64,000 nucleotides of DNA from an uncultured Collinsella sp. (GTDB lineage Bacteria; Actinomycetota; Coriobacteriia; Coriobacteriales; Coriobacteriaceae), in the NCBI GenBank assembly GCA_900552385.1, contig URZI01000009.1, forward strand, positions 10,877 through 74,876. The letters run 5' to 3'. The notes under the pieces were generated by a model. That model searched no databases, was not told the origin of the DNA, and saw only the letters and a program-made list of their open reading frames with translations. Position 1 is the first letter of the stretch. Each line of letters starts with the position of its first letter. Positions 39,969-47,377 of this stretch are shown here, piece by piece. Both the position numbers and the translations under genes were made by a program.

Positions 39969-41159
39969 ATGAGTCACCCCGCAATCGAAGTACCGGCACC
40001 TATAGCAGCCGAAATCAAACCGTGGATGTTGCCCTCATGTCGAGAGAAAAATTTAGATATTTTTGGAATGGAACGCCCCGCGCTTATCTGTAAACCCCAT
40101 TCGACGGCCTACGGCATCCCCTCGGGCTTCTCCACCGGGACCCTTTTAGACGTAGATCTGACAGATCCAAAGAAAATCATTCAATTTGTCGAGCGGTATG
40201 GACTTCCCGTCACCCCATACGCGGGGCAATCAGAGCGTGTTGAAAAGCGTTTTACTTCAAATGACGTCTTCTCCGATAAACCGGAGCAAGATGGTCTAGA
40301 TATTTGGTACGACGCATTGAATGCATCAGAAAGGTGTTCTGAAATCAGCCTAAACCCCGAGTGCGCCTTGTTTAATAACTTCAAAGATAAGGGGCGCTCT
40401 CAGGGAACAGAAGTCGCAAACTTAATCGAAGATATTAGATACAAGAAGGAACAGGTCATACTGTTGGACGATCTCGTTACAACGATGGCATTCATGCAAT
40501 TAGCTACGCTTCTATTCACAGGCAAAGCAGCTTACGGTGACCGTGCATACGACTATGTTCTGCATCAAGTATGCATCTCCCAAAACAAGGAGATTATTGA
40601 AAACAGATTTTCGCAGCTACGTATGGCGCTCCAGATGTTCGACGCGTCTAAGTCCCAGTTAGCAGTAGCCAAACCCGGAACATTTGAAATGGACGAAGGA
40701 ACCAAGATATGGGTGAGCAATCAATTCAAGACAATAGAAGTTGCCCTGGCAACATTCATCGACCTCGCTATTAACCCTCAGCCAGAACCCCATACCTTCA
40801 TTCAAGAGCAAACTTTACGTCGAATGGTCAACCGGAATTTAAACGGCCAAAACCCGATTTACGGAAGCCTAACAAGAGCTTGGGCGATACAACTACTAGA
40901 AACCCTTGAAAGCCATTTCTCCTGGAACACTTGCCGAGAATGCGGGCGACCGTACAAAATCCGCCAGCAGAAAATGAGGGCCTACGTCAAGCAAGAAGAC
41001 GCGAACGAAGACCGGTTCAAAGAGCGAAACAACGCTCGTGACAAAAATGGCTATTGCTGCAAAGCGCACGAACAGCGTATTCGACGCAAAAATGATAAAA
41101 AGATCAGCAACGATCAGATGGATAAAGTCGCCCGGAAAATGGACGGGCTCGACCAATAA
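39969..41159 (+). CDS. Unrecognised cargo protein with C-terminal CxxC/CC cluster
   Basis: 396 residues, ATG at 39969 after AAGGAGAG. No signal peptide or membrane segment. The N-terminal two thirds are mostly helical without a known motif (FVERYGLPVTPYAG, EVANLIEDIRYKKEQVILLD, LLFTGKAAYGDRAYDYVL). Near the end, CRECGRPY, a charged stretch of about 35 residues, then YCCKAHEQRIRRKND form a probable zinc finger, resembling loosely the CGNR-type regulators. The gene is AT-richer than the mobilization genes and sits at the distal end of the element, a common place for cargo such as defence functions; this is only inference. Confidence 0.6.
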   Translation: MSHPAIEVPAPIAAEIKPWMLPSCREKNLDIFGMERPALICKPHSTAYGIPSGFSTGTLLDVDLTDPKKIIQFVERYGLPVTPYAGQSERVEKRFTSNDVFSDKPEQDGLDIWYDALNASERCSEISLNPECALFNNFKDKGRSQGTEVANLIEDIRYKKEQVILLDDLVTTMAFMQLATLLFTGKAAYGDRAYDYVLHQVCISQNKEIIENRFSQLRMALQMFDASKSQLAVAKPGTFEMDEGTKIWVSNQFKTIEVALATFIDLAINPQPEPHTFIQEQTLRRMVNRNLNGQNPIYGSLTRAWAIQLLETLESHFSWNTCRECGRPYKIRQQKMRAYVKQEDANEDRFKERNNARDKNGYCCKAHEQRIRRKNDKKISNDQMDKVARKMDGLDQ

Positions 41160-41214
41160 TAATGGCGAAACTATGAATTTTAATAATTCGACATAGGATC
41201 CAAAACCCGTTTTA

Positions 41215-41246
41215 TTGCACACATCGTTGCACAGCCCATTGCACAC
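41215..41246 (+). promoter_or_regulatory. Integrase arm-type sites, right end
   Basis: TTGCACAC (41215), TTGCACAG (41227) and TTGCACAC (41239), 12-bp spacing, matching the triplet near attL. They lie about 60 bases inside attR. Confidence 0.6.
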
Positions 41247-41262
41247 GGCGGCGATATAAAAG

Positions 41263-41302
41263 AAAGCAGGCCAGAGGAAAATACACTCTGACCTGCTTTT
41301 TC
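41263..41302 (+). terminator. Terminator at the right end of the element
   Basis: AAAGCAGGCCAGAG pairs with CTCTGACCTGCTTT, one mismatch, then TTTCTTTC. It would stop transcription leaving the cargo gene before it reaches the tRNA. Confidence 0.8.
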
Positions 41303-41304
41303 TT

Positions 41305-41350
41305 TCATGGAGCCAGTGACAGGAATCGAACCTGCAACCCACTGATTACA
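41305..41350. repeat. attR: 46-bp repeat within tRNA-Thr
   Basis: Identical to 26915-26960. This copy completes the functional tRNA gene. Confidence 0.9.
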
Positions 41351-41382
41351 AATCAGTTGCGCTACCGTTGCGCCACACTGGC
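41308..41382 (-). tRNA. tRNA-Thr (UGU anticodon), integration site
   Basis: 75 bases with encoded CCA. Acceptor GCCAGTG/CACTGGC, anticodon TGT, T-loop TTCGATT. Its 3' half is the attachment core of the element. Confidence 0.95.
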
Positions 41383-41473
41383 ACACTTGGCGCTTTCGCG
41401 CGAAGCCAATTAAGAATAAAGGAATTGCCGACGAGGCGCAACAGGCCCTTCACCCGACCACATCTCAAAACCA

Positions 41474-41534
41474 TTCGTCAGAACGAATAGTTTTAATTAC
41501 AATTGCTATATATAAAACTATTCGTTCTGGCGAA
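41474..41534. promoter_or_regulatory. 22-bp-arm inverted repeat operator for HTH-HipA fusion
   Basis: Left arm 41474-41495 and right arm 41513-41534 are complementary at 21 of 22 positions, with core GAACGAATAGTTTT. The 17-base spacer contains a TATATA box. It ends 10 bases before the ATG, so the product probably represses its own gene. Confidence 0.75.
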
Positions 41535-41544
41535 GGGTTTCGCG

Positions 41545-42885
41545 ATGTTGACTACCAAGGAAGCCGCCGAGCTGCTCGGCATCACTCCGCGCAGAGTGCA
41601 GGAGCTCATAAAAAACGGAGCACTTGAGGCCCGCAAGGCTTCTGGTGTATGGCTCATCGACAAAGACAGCGTCGACACGCGACTCCGTTCCGTGACCAAA
41701 ACGGGGGGACGTCCCCGCCGCGGCCACGGTAAGAGCGAGATTGCATTCACCCTCATGAACCGCACGCACGAAGTCGCCCAGCTGGTCTACAGCACATCGC
41801 GAAAAGACTTTACCCACATCGGTGCCGACATCGATTACACCCACGCCCCTATTGGAGTACTTGGCCCCAATAGTCCCGTGTCGCTCGACTCTTTCCGCAG
41901 TTGGTGGCGAGGCCGCGGTATCCCGCTCGCGCGCATTGGGCTTGCATCCCTGTTGGCAGAAGCAGCAGTCGATGTTCCCGACGAACTCATCCAGCGAAAT
42001 CTCGGCCTCTCCCTATCCGACCAGTATTGGATTAGACCCCAAGATTCCGGTCTCACCTGGGAAGATATTAACTTCTTCAATAATGCTTTTGACGACGTCT
42101 CTCTGTCCATCGCACCCTTCGCCCCAGAGGGCAAAGCAGCCGCCGCAAAGCCCGATAACACCTCGGACGGCAACCTTCAGAAGTATTGGACATGCGAGGG
42201 CGGGCGTCGAATTCTGCATAAGGCAGGAGCGCACCTGAACCAAGAACCATATAACGAGCTGGTAGCGACCGCGCTCCATCGTCGCATCCTAAACGCCTGC
42301 GATTATGTGCCTTACTCGCTCGAGGGCACGGGCACTTCCGCCCTGAGCATATGCGATGTCTTCTTAACTGATGAAGAAGAGTATGTCCCTGCGTTCTATG
42401 TAAACCAGTACGCAAACGCAGATGAAAGACTAACCGACTACGAGCGATATGTAGCAAACTGCGAGAAGCTCGGAGTAACAGGCGTCAAGGATGCCCTTGA
42501 CCGCATGATCGTGTGTGACGACATCATCGCCAACTACGATCGTCATTGGCGCAACTTCGGCCTCGTGCGAAACGTCAACTCACTGGTCTGCAGACCAGCC
42601 CCCATCTTCGATTCGGGGTCATCGCTCTGGTGCAACATCTCTCTTGAGGAGCTTCGGGCAGGAGAGCACAGTTTTACCAGCGCACAATTTCATTCAAGCC
42701 CCGCCAAACAAATGTTGCTCGTCGAGGACATGGGCTGGTTTGACGGCGACAAACTCGAAGGCTTCGTTGACGAGGCAATCGAGATTCTTTCCAGAAACGA
42801 CGCGCTCACGGCAAGGCTGCCATATCTAAAAGAGGCGCTAACGTGGCGCCTCGAAAGAATGATCGACATCGCTGAATGGAGTTAG
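41545..42885 (+). CDS. Excisionase-type HTH fused to HipA-like kinase
   Basis: 446 residues from the ATG at 41545; a TTG at 41503 lies inside the palindrome. Residues 1-48 (MLTTKEAAELLGITPRRVQE, then GVWLIDKDSVDTRL) are an HTH_17 domain. Residues about 200-440 resemble HipA-like kinases: NTSDGNLQKYWTCEGG followed by Lys226, the catalytic loop ANYDRHWRNFG (Asp332, Asn337) and the metal-binding IFDSGSSLW (Asp356). Kinase and DNA-binding parts are normally separate in HipBA; here one chain holds both. With the palindrome at its promoter this looks like a self-contained, autoregulated toxin or signalling kinase. Whether it is toxic cannot be told. Confidence 0.75.
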   Translation: MLTTKEAAELLGITPRRVQELIKNGALEARKASGVWLIDKDSVDTRLRSVTKTGGRPRRGHGKSEIAFTLMNRTHEVAQLVYSTSRKDFTHIGADIDYTHAPIGVLGPNSPVSLDSFRSWWRGRGIPLARIGLASLLAEAAVDVPDELIQRNLGLSLSDQYWIRPQDSGLTWEDINFFNNAFDDVSLSIAPFAPEGKAAAAKPDNTSDGNLQKYWTCEGGRRILHKAGAHLNQEPYNELVATALHRRILNACDYVPYSLEGTGTSALSICDVFLTDEEEYVPAFYVNQYANADERLTDYERYVANCEKLGVTGVKDALDRMIVCDDIIANYDRHWRNFGLVRNVNSLVCRPAPIFDSGSSLWCNISLEELRAGEHSFTSAQFHSSPAKQMLLVEDMGWFDGDKLEGFVDEAIEILSRNDALTARLPYLKEALTWRLERMIDIAEWS

Positions 42886-42912
42886 CGAGGCAGCATTGCC
42901 CCGCCAACTCCC

Positions 42913-43590
42913 CTACCTCCCGCGAAGGGCCTTGAGCTTGGCCAGGGCATCGGGGCTCAGGCGGCTGCCCAGGGTCATCTTGATCTGCGGAGCTTCCTCT
43001 GCCTCGTGAACGTCGTTATCGATCTGCTTGATCTCGTCCACCAGCATACGGCTCGAGATGCGCGTAACACCCTTGCCCATGACGACGGCCTGGATCGTGC
43101 CGTCGCTCGACACCACGGAGCACGCGCGGCCTTCCTCGCGTGCCTCGATGCAGAGCTTCTGCACCACGGTATCGGCCGAGACGCCCGTCGGCGAAAACTC
43201 GATGCGCACGCCACGGGCCGGCAGGTTGGGGCGCTCGCTGGAGATATTGCCCGCACCGTCAAACACGATTACGGCCTCGTAGCGGCCCTGGGCAAACGCG
43301 GCAACGTCGTTGATGAGGGCGGTGCGCGCCATATCGTGAACGTCGCTGGAGTATGGATCGTCGGAATGGTCGTAGACGAGCTTTTCGTAGCGCGGCGTGC
43401 AGTGGATCACGTTGTAGCCGTCGACCACCAGCAGCTCGGGCTTATTGGAGTGCACCGTCGAGACCGGATCGGCGATGGCCTGCGCAAACGCATTGCCGCC
43501 CACGCCATAGGTCGCGGCCGAAACAATCGGCTTGGCCGAGCCCTCGCCAAAGCGCTTGGCCTTGGACTTAGCGCGGTTCTTCTTGGACAT
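42913..43590 (-). CDS. YacP/Rae1-like NYN domain ribonuclease
   Basis: 225 residues. A basic N-terminus precedes the NYN/PIN-like domain with LLVVDGYNVIHCTPRYE, FDGAGNISSERP, GVSADTVVQKLCIEARE and SSDGTIQAVVMGKGVTRIS; the aspartates are the expected metal ligands. YacP in Bacillus (Rae1) is a ribosome-associated mRNA endonuclease. Three bases separate it from rlmB, with which it is probably co-transcribed, the same arrangement as in many Gram-positive genomes (cysS-rlmB-yacP). Confidence 0.88.
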   Translation of the reverse strand: MSKKNRAKSKAKRFGEGSAKPIVSAATYGVGGNAFAQAIADPVSTVHSNKPELLVVDGYNVIHCTPRYEKLVYDHSDDPYSSDVHDMARTALINDVAAFAQGRYEAVIVFDGAGNISSERPNLPARGVRIEFSPTGVSADTVVQKLCIEAREEGRACSVVSSDGTIQAVVMGKGVTRISSRMLVDEIKQIDNDVHEAEEAPQIKMTLGSRLSPDALAKLKALRGR

Positions 43591-43593
43591 GCG

Positions 43594-44508
43594 CTACTCC
43601 TCCCCCATGAGCTCGCCGGCATTGCGGCGCAGCCACTCAAAGCACAGCGCGGTGGTCGCCTGGGCAACGTTGAGGCTCTCGGTCATGCCACGCTGGGGAA
43701 GCTTGGTCAAAAAGTCGCAATTCTCGAGCACCAGTCGCGAGATGCCGTCGCCCTCGGAGCCCATGACGAGTGCCACGCGGCCCTCGAAGGGAGCATCCCA
43801 ACAGCTGCCCTCGGCGTGCTCGGAAGCACCGCCCACCCAAAAGCCGGCAGCCTTGAGGTCATCGAGCGCACGGGCGATATTGGGCACCTGCGCGATGGGC
43901 AGGTGCATGACGGCGCCGGCAGAAGTCTTGTAGCTGCCGACGGTCACACCGGCGGCGCGCTTGTTGGCAATGATGACGCCCGCCGCGCCCACAACCTCGG
44001 CAGAGCGCACGATTGCACCAAAGTTGCCATCGTCGGTCACATGGTCGAGCACGATGACGAGCGCCGGACCGTCGCCTGCGCGGTCGAGAATATCGGCGAT
44101 ATCAGCATAGGGGAAGTTGCCAACCTCGAGTGCGATGCCCTGATGAGCGCCATGGCTCGACAGTGCGTCGAGCTGCGCACGCGACACATACTTAATGCGG
44201 ACGCCCGCGGCGTTGAGGTCGTCGACCAGGCGCGACAAGGCGGCATCGCGCTCTCCACCCTCGACAATGAGCGCGCACTTGATGGGAAAACCAGTGCGTA
44301 GCGCCTCGGCGGCAGCACGACGACCTTCGATAAACTCGCCCTTGGGAGCCTGGACAGCGTCGCGGTTGCGATCGCGCTGCGGACGTGCGGCCTGGGCGCG
44401 ATCGCGCTGGCCCTTGGGAGCGGCAGCGCGGTCATTGCGGCGAATCGGACGCGAGCCAGAAGCAGCCTGCTTGCCGCCACGAGGCGCACGCTTGCGATTG
44501 TCGGCCAT
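43594..44508 (-). CDS. rlmB: 23S rRNA 2'-O-ribose methyltransferase RlmB (TrmH family)
   Basis: 304 residues from the ATG at 44508, after GGAGGTC. A basic, low-complexity N-terminal extension (about 1-60, Arg/Ala/Gln-rich) precedes the substrate-binding domain (GEFIEGRRAAAEALRTG). The SpoU knotted domain has VLDHVTDDGNFGAIVRSAE, VALVMGSEGDGISRLV and KLPQRGMTESLNVAQATT, the SAM-binding trefoil knot. It methylates a guanosine in 23S rRNA domain V. It is upstream of the yacP-like gene and downstream of cysS. Confidence 0.92.
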   Translation of the reverse strand: MADNRKRAPRGGKQAASGSRPIRRNDRAAAPKGQRDRAQAARPQRDRNRDAVQAPKGEFIEGRRAAAEALRTGFPIKCALIVEGGERDAALSRLVDDLNAAGVRIKYVSRAQLDALSSHGAHQGIALEVGNFPYADIADILDRAGDGPALVIVLDHVTDDGNFGAIVRSAEVVGAAGVIIANKRAAGVTVGSYKTSAGAVMHLPIAQVPNIARALDDLKAAGFWVGGASEHAEGSCWDAPFEGRVALVMGSEGDGISRLVLENCDFLTKLPQRGMTESLNVAQATTALCFEWLRRNAGELMGEE

Positions 44509-44551
44509 AAAGCGACCTCCTAAATACAACTATCAAACGAAACAAAATAAA

Positions 44552-44583
44552 CGACCGCCCATGAATATTAATTCGGGCGGTCG
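44552..44583 (-). terminator. Terminator after cysS
   Basis: CGACCGCCC (44552-44560) pairs with GGGCGGTCG (44575-44583); on the minus strand TTTATTTTG follows. Confidence 0.8.
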
Positions 44584-44586
44584 GTA

Positions 44587-44688
44587 CGGGTTTTCCAGGT
44601 GCCCGAGATTGCCCCGAAAGAGGAGCGACGCGTACTTGAGTACGCGAGCGACGGTTTGAACGGCAAGGTCGGGTGCTTGGGAAACCCG
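44587..44688 (-). other. Structured non-coding element in the cysS 3' region
   Basis: Outer arms 44587-44613 and 44662-44688 pair imperfectly (CGGGTTTTCC... with ...GGGAAACCCG). An inner perfect hairpin CGCGTAC-TTGA-GTACGCG (44629-44646) lies between. It sits between the cysS stop and its terminator. No open frame. It could be an RNA element, a processed 3' UTR or a genome repeat. Confidence 0.55.
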
Positions 44689-44694
44689 CGAGGA

Positions 44695-46161
44695 TTAGAG
44701 AGATTTGATACGAGTGCCGGCGGCGGTATCTTCAATCGTCAGGCCCAGGTCCTTGAGCTGGTCGCGGATGGCGTCGGCCAGATCCCAGTTCTTGGCGGCA
44801 CGGGCCTCGGCGCGGGCCTCGAGAATCTTGGCAGCAGCCTCGTCCACGTCGTCGCCCGTGTAGGCGACCAGGCCGGCGGCAACGCCCAGCAGGCCCAGCG
44901 GCAGCTCGACCTTGGGCTCGGGAAGCTCGACGCCAAACGTATCGAGCAGCTCGACCAGCGTATCGGCGGCGGCCAGGGCAGCGGCCTTGTCGGCAGCATC
45001 GCCCGCCTGCTCCAGGTACTGGTTGCACTCGGTCACAAAGCCAAAGACAGCACCCATGGCACCGGCGGTGTTAAAGTCGTCATCCATGCACTCCTTAAAG
45101 GTGGTGCGGGTCTCGGCGGCCTTGGCGGCAAACGCCTCGGCAGCCGCTTCGTCGGCATCGGCCGTCGCGTGGTTCGCGGCCCAACGCAGGTTCTCGACCG
45201 TACCGGCGATACGCGTGAGCGAGTTCTCGGCACCCTCCAGGCGCTCCCAAGAAAAGTCGAGCGGCGAGCGATAGCTCGTCTGCAGCATCAGCAGGCGCAG
45301 GGCGGCAGCGGAGTGCTGCTCGAGGACCTCGGCCAGCGTAAAGAAGTTGCCGAGCGACTTGGACATCTTCTCGCCGTCTACCAGCAGCATGCCCGTGTGC
45401 ATCCAGGTGTTGGAGAAGCCCTGGTGCCAGGCGCAGGTGGCCTGGGCGCACTCGTTCTCGTGATGCGGGAAGGCAAGGTCGGAGCCGCCGCCGTGGATGT
45501 CGATCGGAGTGCCCAGGTAGCGATGCACCATGGCGGCGCACTCGGTGTGCCAACCGGGACGGCCCTCGCCCCAGGGGCTCGGCCAGCTGGGCTCGCCGGG
45601 CTTGGCGGCCTTCCACAGGGCAAAGTCGAGCGGGTCGTTCTTGTCCTCGTTCTCCTCGATGCGCGCGCCAACCATAAGGTCGTCGATGTTGCGGCCCGAG
45701 ACCTGACCATAGTTGGGATCGCTGCGCACGGCAAAGTACACGTCGCCGTTATCGGCTGCGTAAGCGTGGCCCTGCTCGATAAGCGTCTTGATCATGGCGA
45801 TCATGGGGCCGATCTCCTTGGTGGCGCGGGGGCGCACATCGGGATCGAGCACGTTGGCGGCGCGCATGACGCCGATGAACTTGTCGGAGAACTCCGTCGC
45901 GACCTCGGCGGCCGTACGGCCCTGCTCGTTGGCGCGCTTGATGATCTTGTCGTCGACATCGGTGAGGTTCTGGGCGAACGTGACCTCGTAACCGCTCGCG
46001 ATGAGCCAGCGGCGAATCACGTCAAAGCTGATGAACGTACGGGCGTTGCCGATGTGGATGTTGTCGTAGACCGTGGGGCCGCACACGTACATGCGGACCT
46101 TGCCGGACTCGATGGGCTGGAACTCTTCCTTTTTATGGGTAGCGCTGTTGTAGATACGCAT
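44695..46161 (-). CDS. cysS: Cysteinyl-tRNA synthetase
   Basis: 488 residues. Class I motifs: the HIGH-equivalent IHIGNAR after MYVCGPTVYD, and KMSKSLGN (GEKMSKS). Zinc ligands are present: Cys in VCGPTVY, Cys in WHTECAAM and the HHENE box (FPHHENECAQ). A C-terminal DALR helical domain closes the chain (ARAEARAAKNWDLADAIRDQ). It charges tRNA-Cys. It lies three bases downstream of ispF in the ispD-ispF-cysS order common to Gram-positives, and rlmB and yacP follow. Confidence 0.96.
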   Translation of the reverse strand: MRIYNSATHKKEEFQPIESGKVRMYVCGPTVYDNIHIGNARTFISFDVIRRWLIASGYEVTFAQNLTDVDDKIIKRANEQGRTAAEVATEFSDKFIGVMRAANVLDPDVRPRATKEIGPMIAMIKTLIEQGHAYAADNGDVYFAVRSDPNYGQVSGRNIDDLMVGARIEENEDKNDPLDFALWKAAKPGEPSWPSPWGEGRPGWHTECAAMVHRYLGTPIDIHGGGSDLAFPHHENECAQATCAWHQGFSNTWMHTGMLLVDGEKMSKSLGNFFTLAEVLEQHSAAALRLLMLQTSYRSPLDFSWERLEGAENSLTRIAGTVENLRWAANHATADADEAAAEAFAAKAAETRTTFKECMDDDFNTAGAMGAVFGFVTECNQYLEQAGDAADKAAALAAADTLVELLDTFGVELPEPKVELPLGLLGVAAGLVAYTGDDVDEAAAKILEARAEARAAKNWDLADAIRDQLKDLGLTIEDTAAGTRIKSL

Positions 46162-46164
46162 TCG

Positions 46165-46659
46165 TTACTCCTTAACGGTTTTCTGTAGCAGGCAGACGGC
46201 CCAGGCGCCGATTCCCTCGCCCTGGCCTTCCCAACCGAGCTTTTCGGTCGTAGTGGCGGCGACGCCCACGTTTTCGACGTCAACGCCCAGGGCATGGGCA
46301 AGGTTGGCGCGCATGGCATCGCGATGCGGGGTGATCTTAGGCTGCTGGCAGGCAATGGTGCAATCGGCATCGACAAACTCAAAGCCCAGCTCACGCGCAT
46401 AGTCCATCACGCGGGCAAGCAGCACCATCGAATCGGCACCCTCGTAGGCGGGATCGGTGTCGGGGAATAGCTTGCCGATGTCTCCCCCACGGCAGGCGCC
46501 CAGAATGGCGTCGGCCAAGGCGTGCGCGAGCACATCGGCATCCGAGTGGCCCAGCAGGCCGCGCTCGTAGGGAATGTCGACACCGCCGATGATACATCGA
46601 CGCCCCTCCACCAGACGGTGGACGTCGTAGCCATGGCCAATGCGCAGGTTACTGAACAT
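46165..46659 (-). CDS. ispF: 2-C-methyl-D-erythritol 2,4-cyclodiphosphate synthase
   Basis: 164 residues from the ATG at 46659; the longer frame to 46692 overlaps ispD further. Motifs: RIGHGYDVHRLVEGR (metal-binding Asp and His), LLGHSDADVLAHALADAILG, and TTTEKLGWEGQGEGI at the end. It forms the cyclic diphosphate of the MEP isoprenoid pathway. It overlaps the ispD end by eleven bases, so the two successive-pathway enzymes are translationally coupled. Confidence 0.95.
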   Translation of the reverse strand: MFSNLRIGHGYDVHRLVEGRRCIIGGVDIPYERGLLGHSDADVLAHALADAILGACRGGDIGKLFPDTDPAYEGADSMVLLARVMDYARELGFEFVDADCTIACQQPKITPHRDAMRANLAHALGVDVENVGVAATTTEKLGWEGQGEGIGAWAVCLLQKTVKE

Positions 46660-47377
46660 GGGGAAGGTCCTCTCCCTCGGCCATGCGGCCAAGCAGAATC
46701 GCGGTTACGGGACGCAGGTCCTCGGGCACCGTCACCTTAAGGTTGTCGCGCGGGCTCTGGACGCAGCGGACGCGTCCGCCCATGCGCTCGACCAACGACG
46801 AATCATCGGTACCGATAAAGCCCTCGGCAATCGCCGCGGCATGGGCGCGCTTCATGGCGTCGACACTAAAGATCTGCGGCGTCTGCGCGGCCCAGTACAG
46901 CTCGCGCGGCGGCGTCTCGACGATATTATCGCCGTCGACGATCTTGAGCGTGTCGATCGCGGGCTGTCCACACACGACACCGTCAAGAGCACGGTCGCTC
47001 ACGAGCACGTCGATAGCGTGGTCGATGGCCTCGGTCGTGATGAGCGGACGAGCGCCATCGTGAATGGCGACGTATTCAAAGCCCGCCGGCACCGCGTGCA
47101 CGCCGGCACGGGTGGAGTCCTGGCGGGTATCGCCGGCATCGGCAAAACTGATGGGCGTGTCATAGTCAAACGGGTCGATGGCCAGGCGGCGCATCTCGGC
47201 ACGACGCTCGGCAGGGCAAACCACGACGATGTGGCCGACCTTATCGCTACGGTCAAACGCGCGGATGGACCAGCTCATAAGCGGACGGCCCGCTACATTG
47301 ACGAGCTGCTTGCCACCGGGGTTACCAAAGCGCTGGCCGCTGCCGCCGGCAACGACCACGGCGCATACGGGCGCCAT
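46649..47377 (-). CDS. ispD: 2-C-methyl-D-erythritol 4-phosphate cytidylyltransferase
   Basis: 242 residues. The nucleotide-binding start AVVVAGGSGQRFG (with GGKQ following), an IHDGARPLIT segment and TPQIF are the IspD hallmarks. It attaches CMP to methylerythritol phosphate in the MEP pathway. Its ATG shares one base with the disA stop (TAATG), so expression is coupled to disA, a recurring neighbour in Gram-positive genomes. Confidence 0.95.
   Translation of the reverse strand: MAPVCAVVVAGGSGQRFGNPGGKQLVNVAGRPLMSWSIRAFDRSDKVGHIVVVCPAERRAEMRRLAIDPFDYDTPISFADAGDTRQDSTRAGVHAVPAGFEYVAIHDGARPLITTEAIDHAIDVLVSDRALDGVVCGQPAIDTLKIVDGDNIVETPPRELYWAAQTPQIFSVDAMKRAHAAAIAEGFIGTDDSSLVERMGGRVRCVQSPRDNLKVTVPEDLRPVTAILLGRMAEGEDLPHVQ

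Larger units (their letters stand above)
26915..41350. mobile_element. Integrative mobilizable element in tRNA-Thr(UGU)
   Basis: Bounded by a 46-bp perfect direct repeat whose right copy is the 3' end of a complete tRNA-Thr gene. The integrase reads inward from the left end, with arm-site-like repeats at both ends. Relaxase and coupling-protein genes are present; VirB4-like ATPase and other mating-pore genes are absent, so it should depend on another conjugative element. Total length is about 14.4 kb. Base composition is patchy: the mobilization genes (28.8-34 kb) are strikingly GC-rich, whereas 39.9-41.2 kb is AT-richer, so the parts have different histories. Confidence 0.85.
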
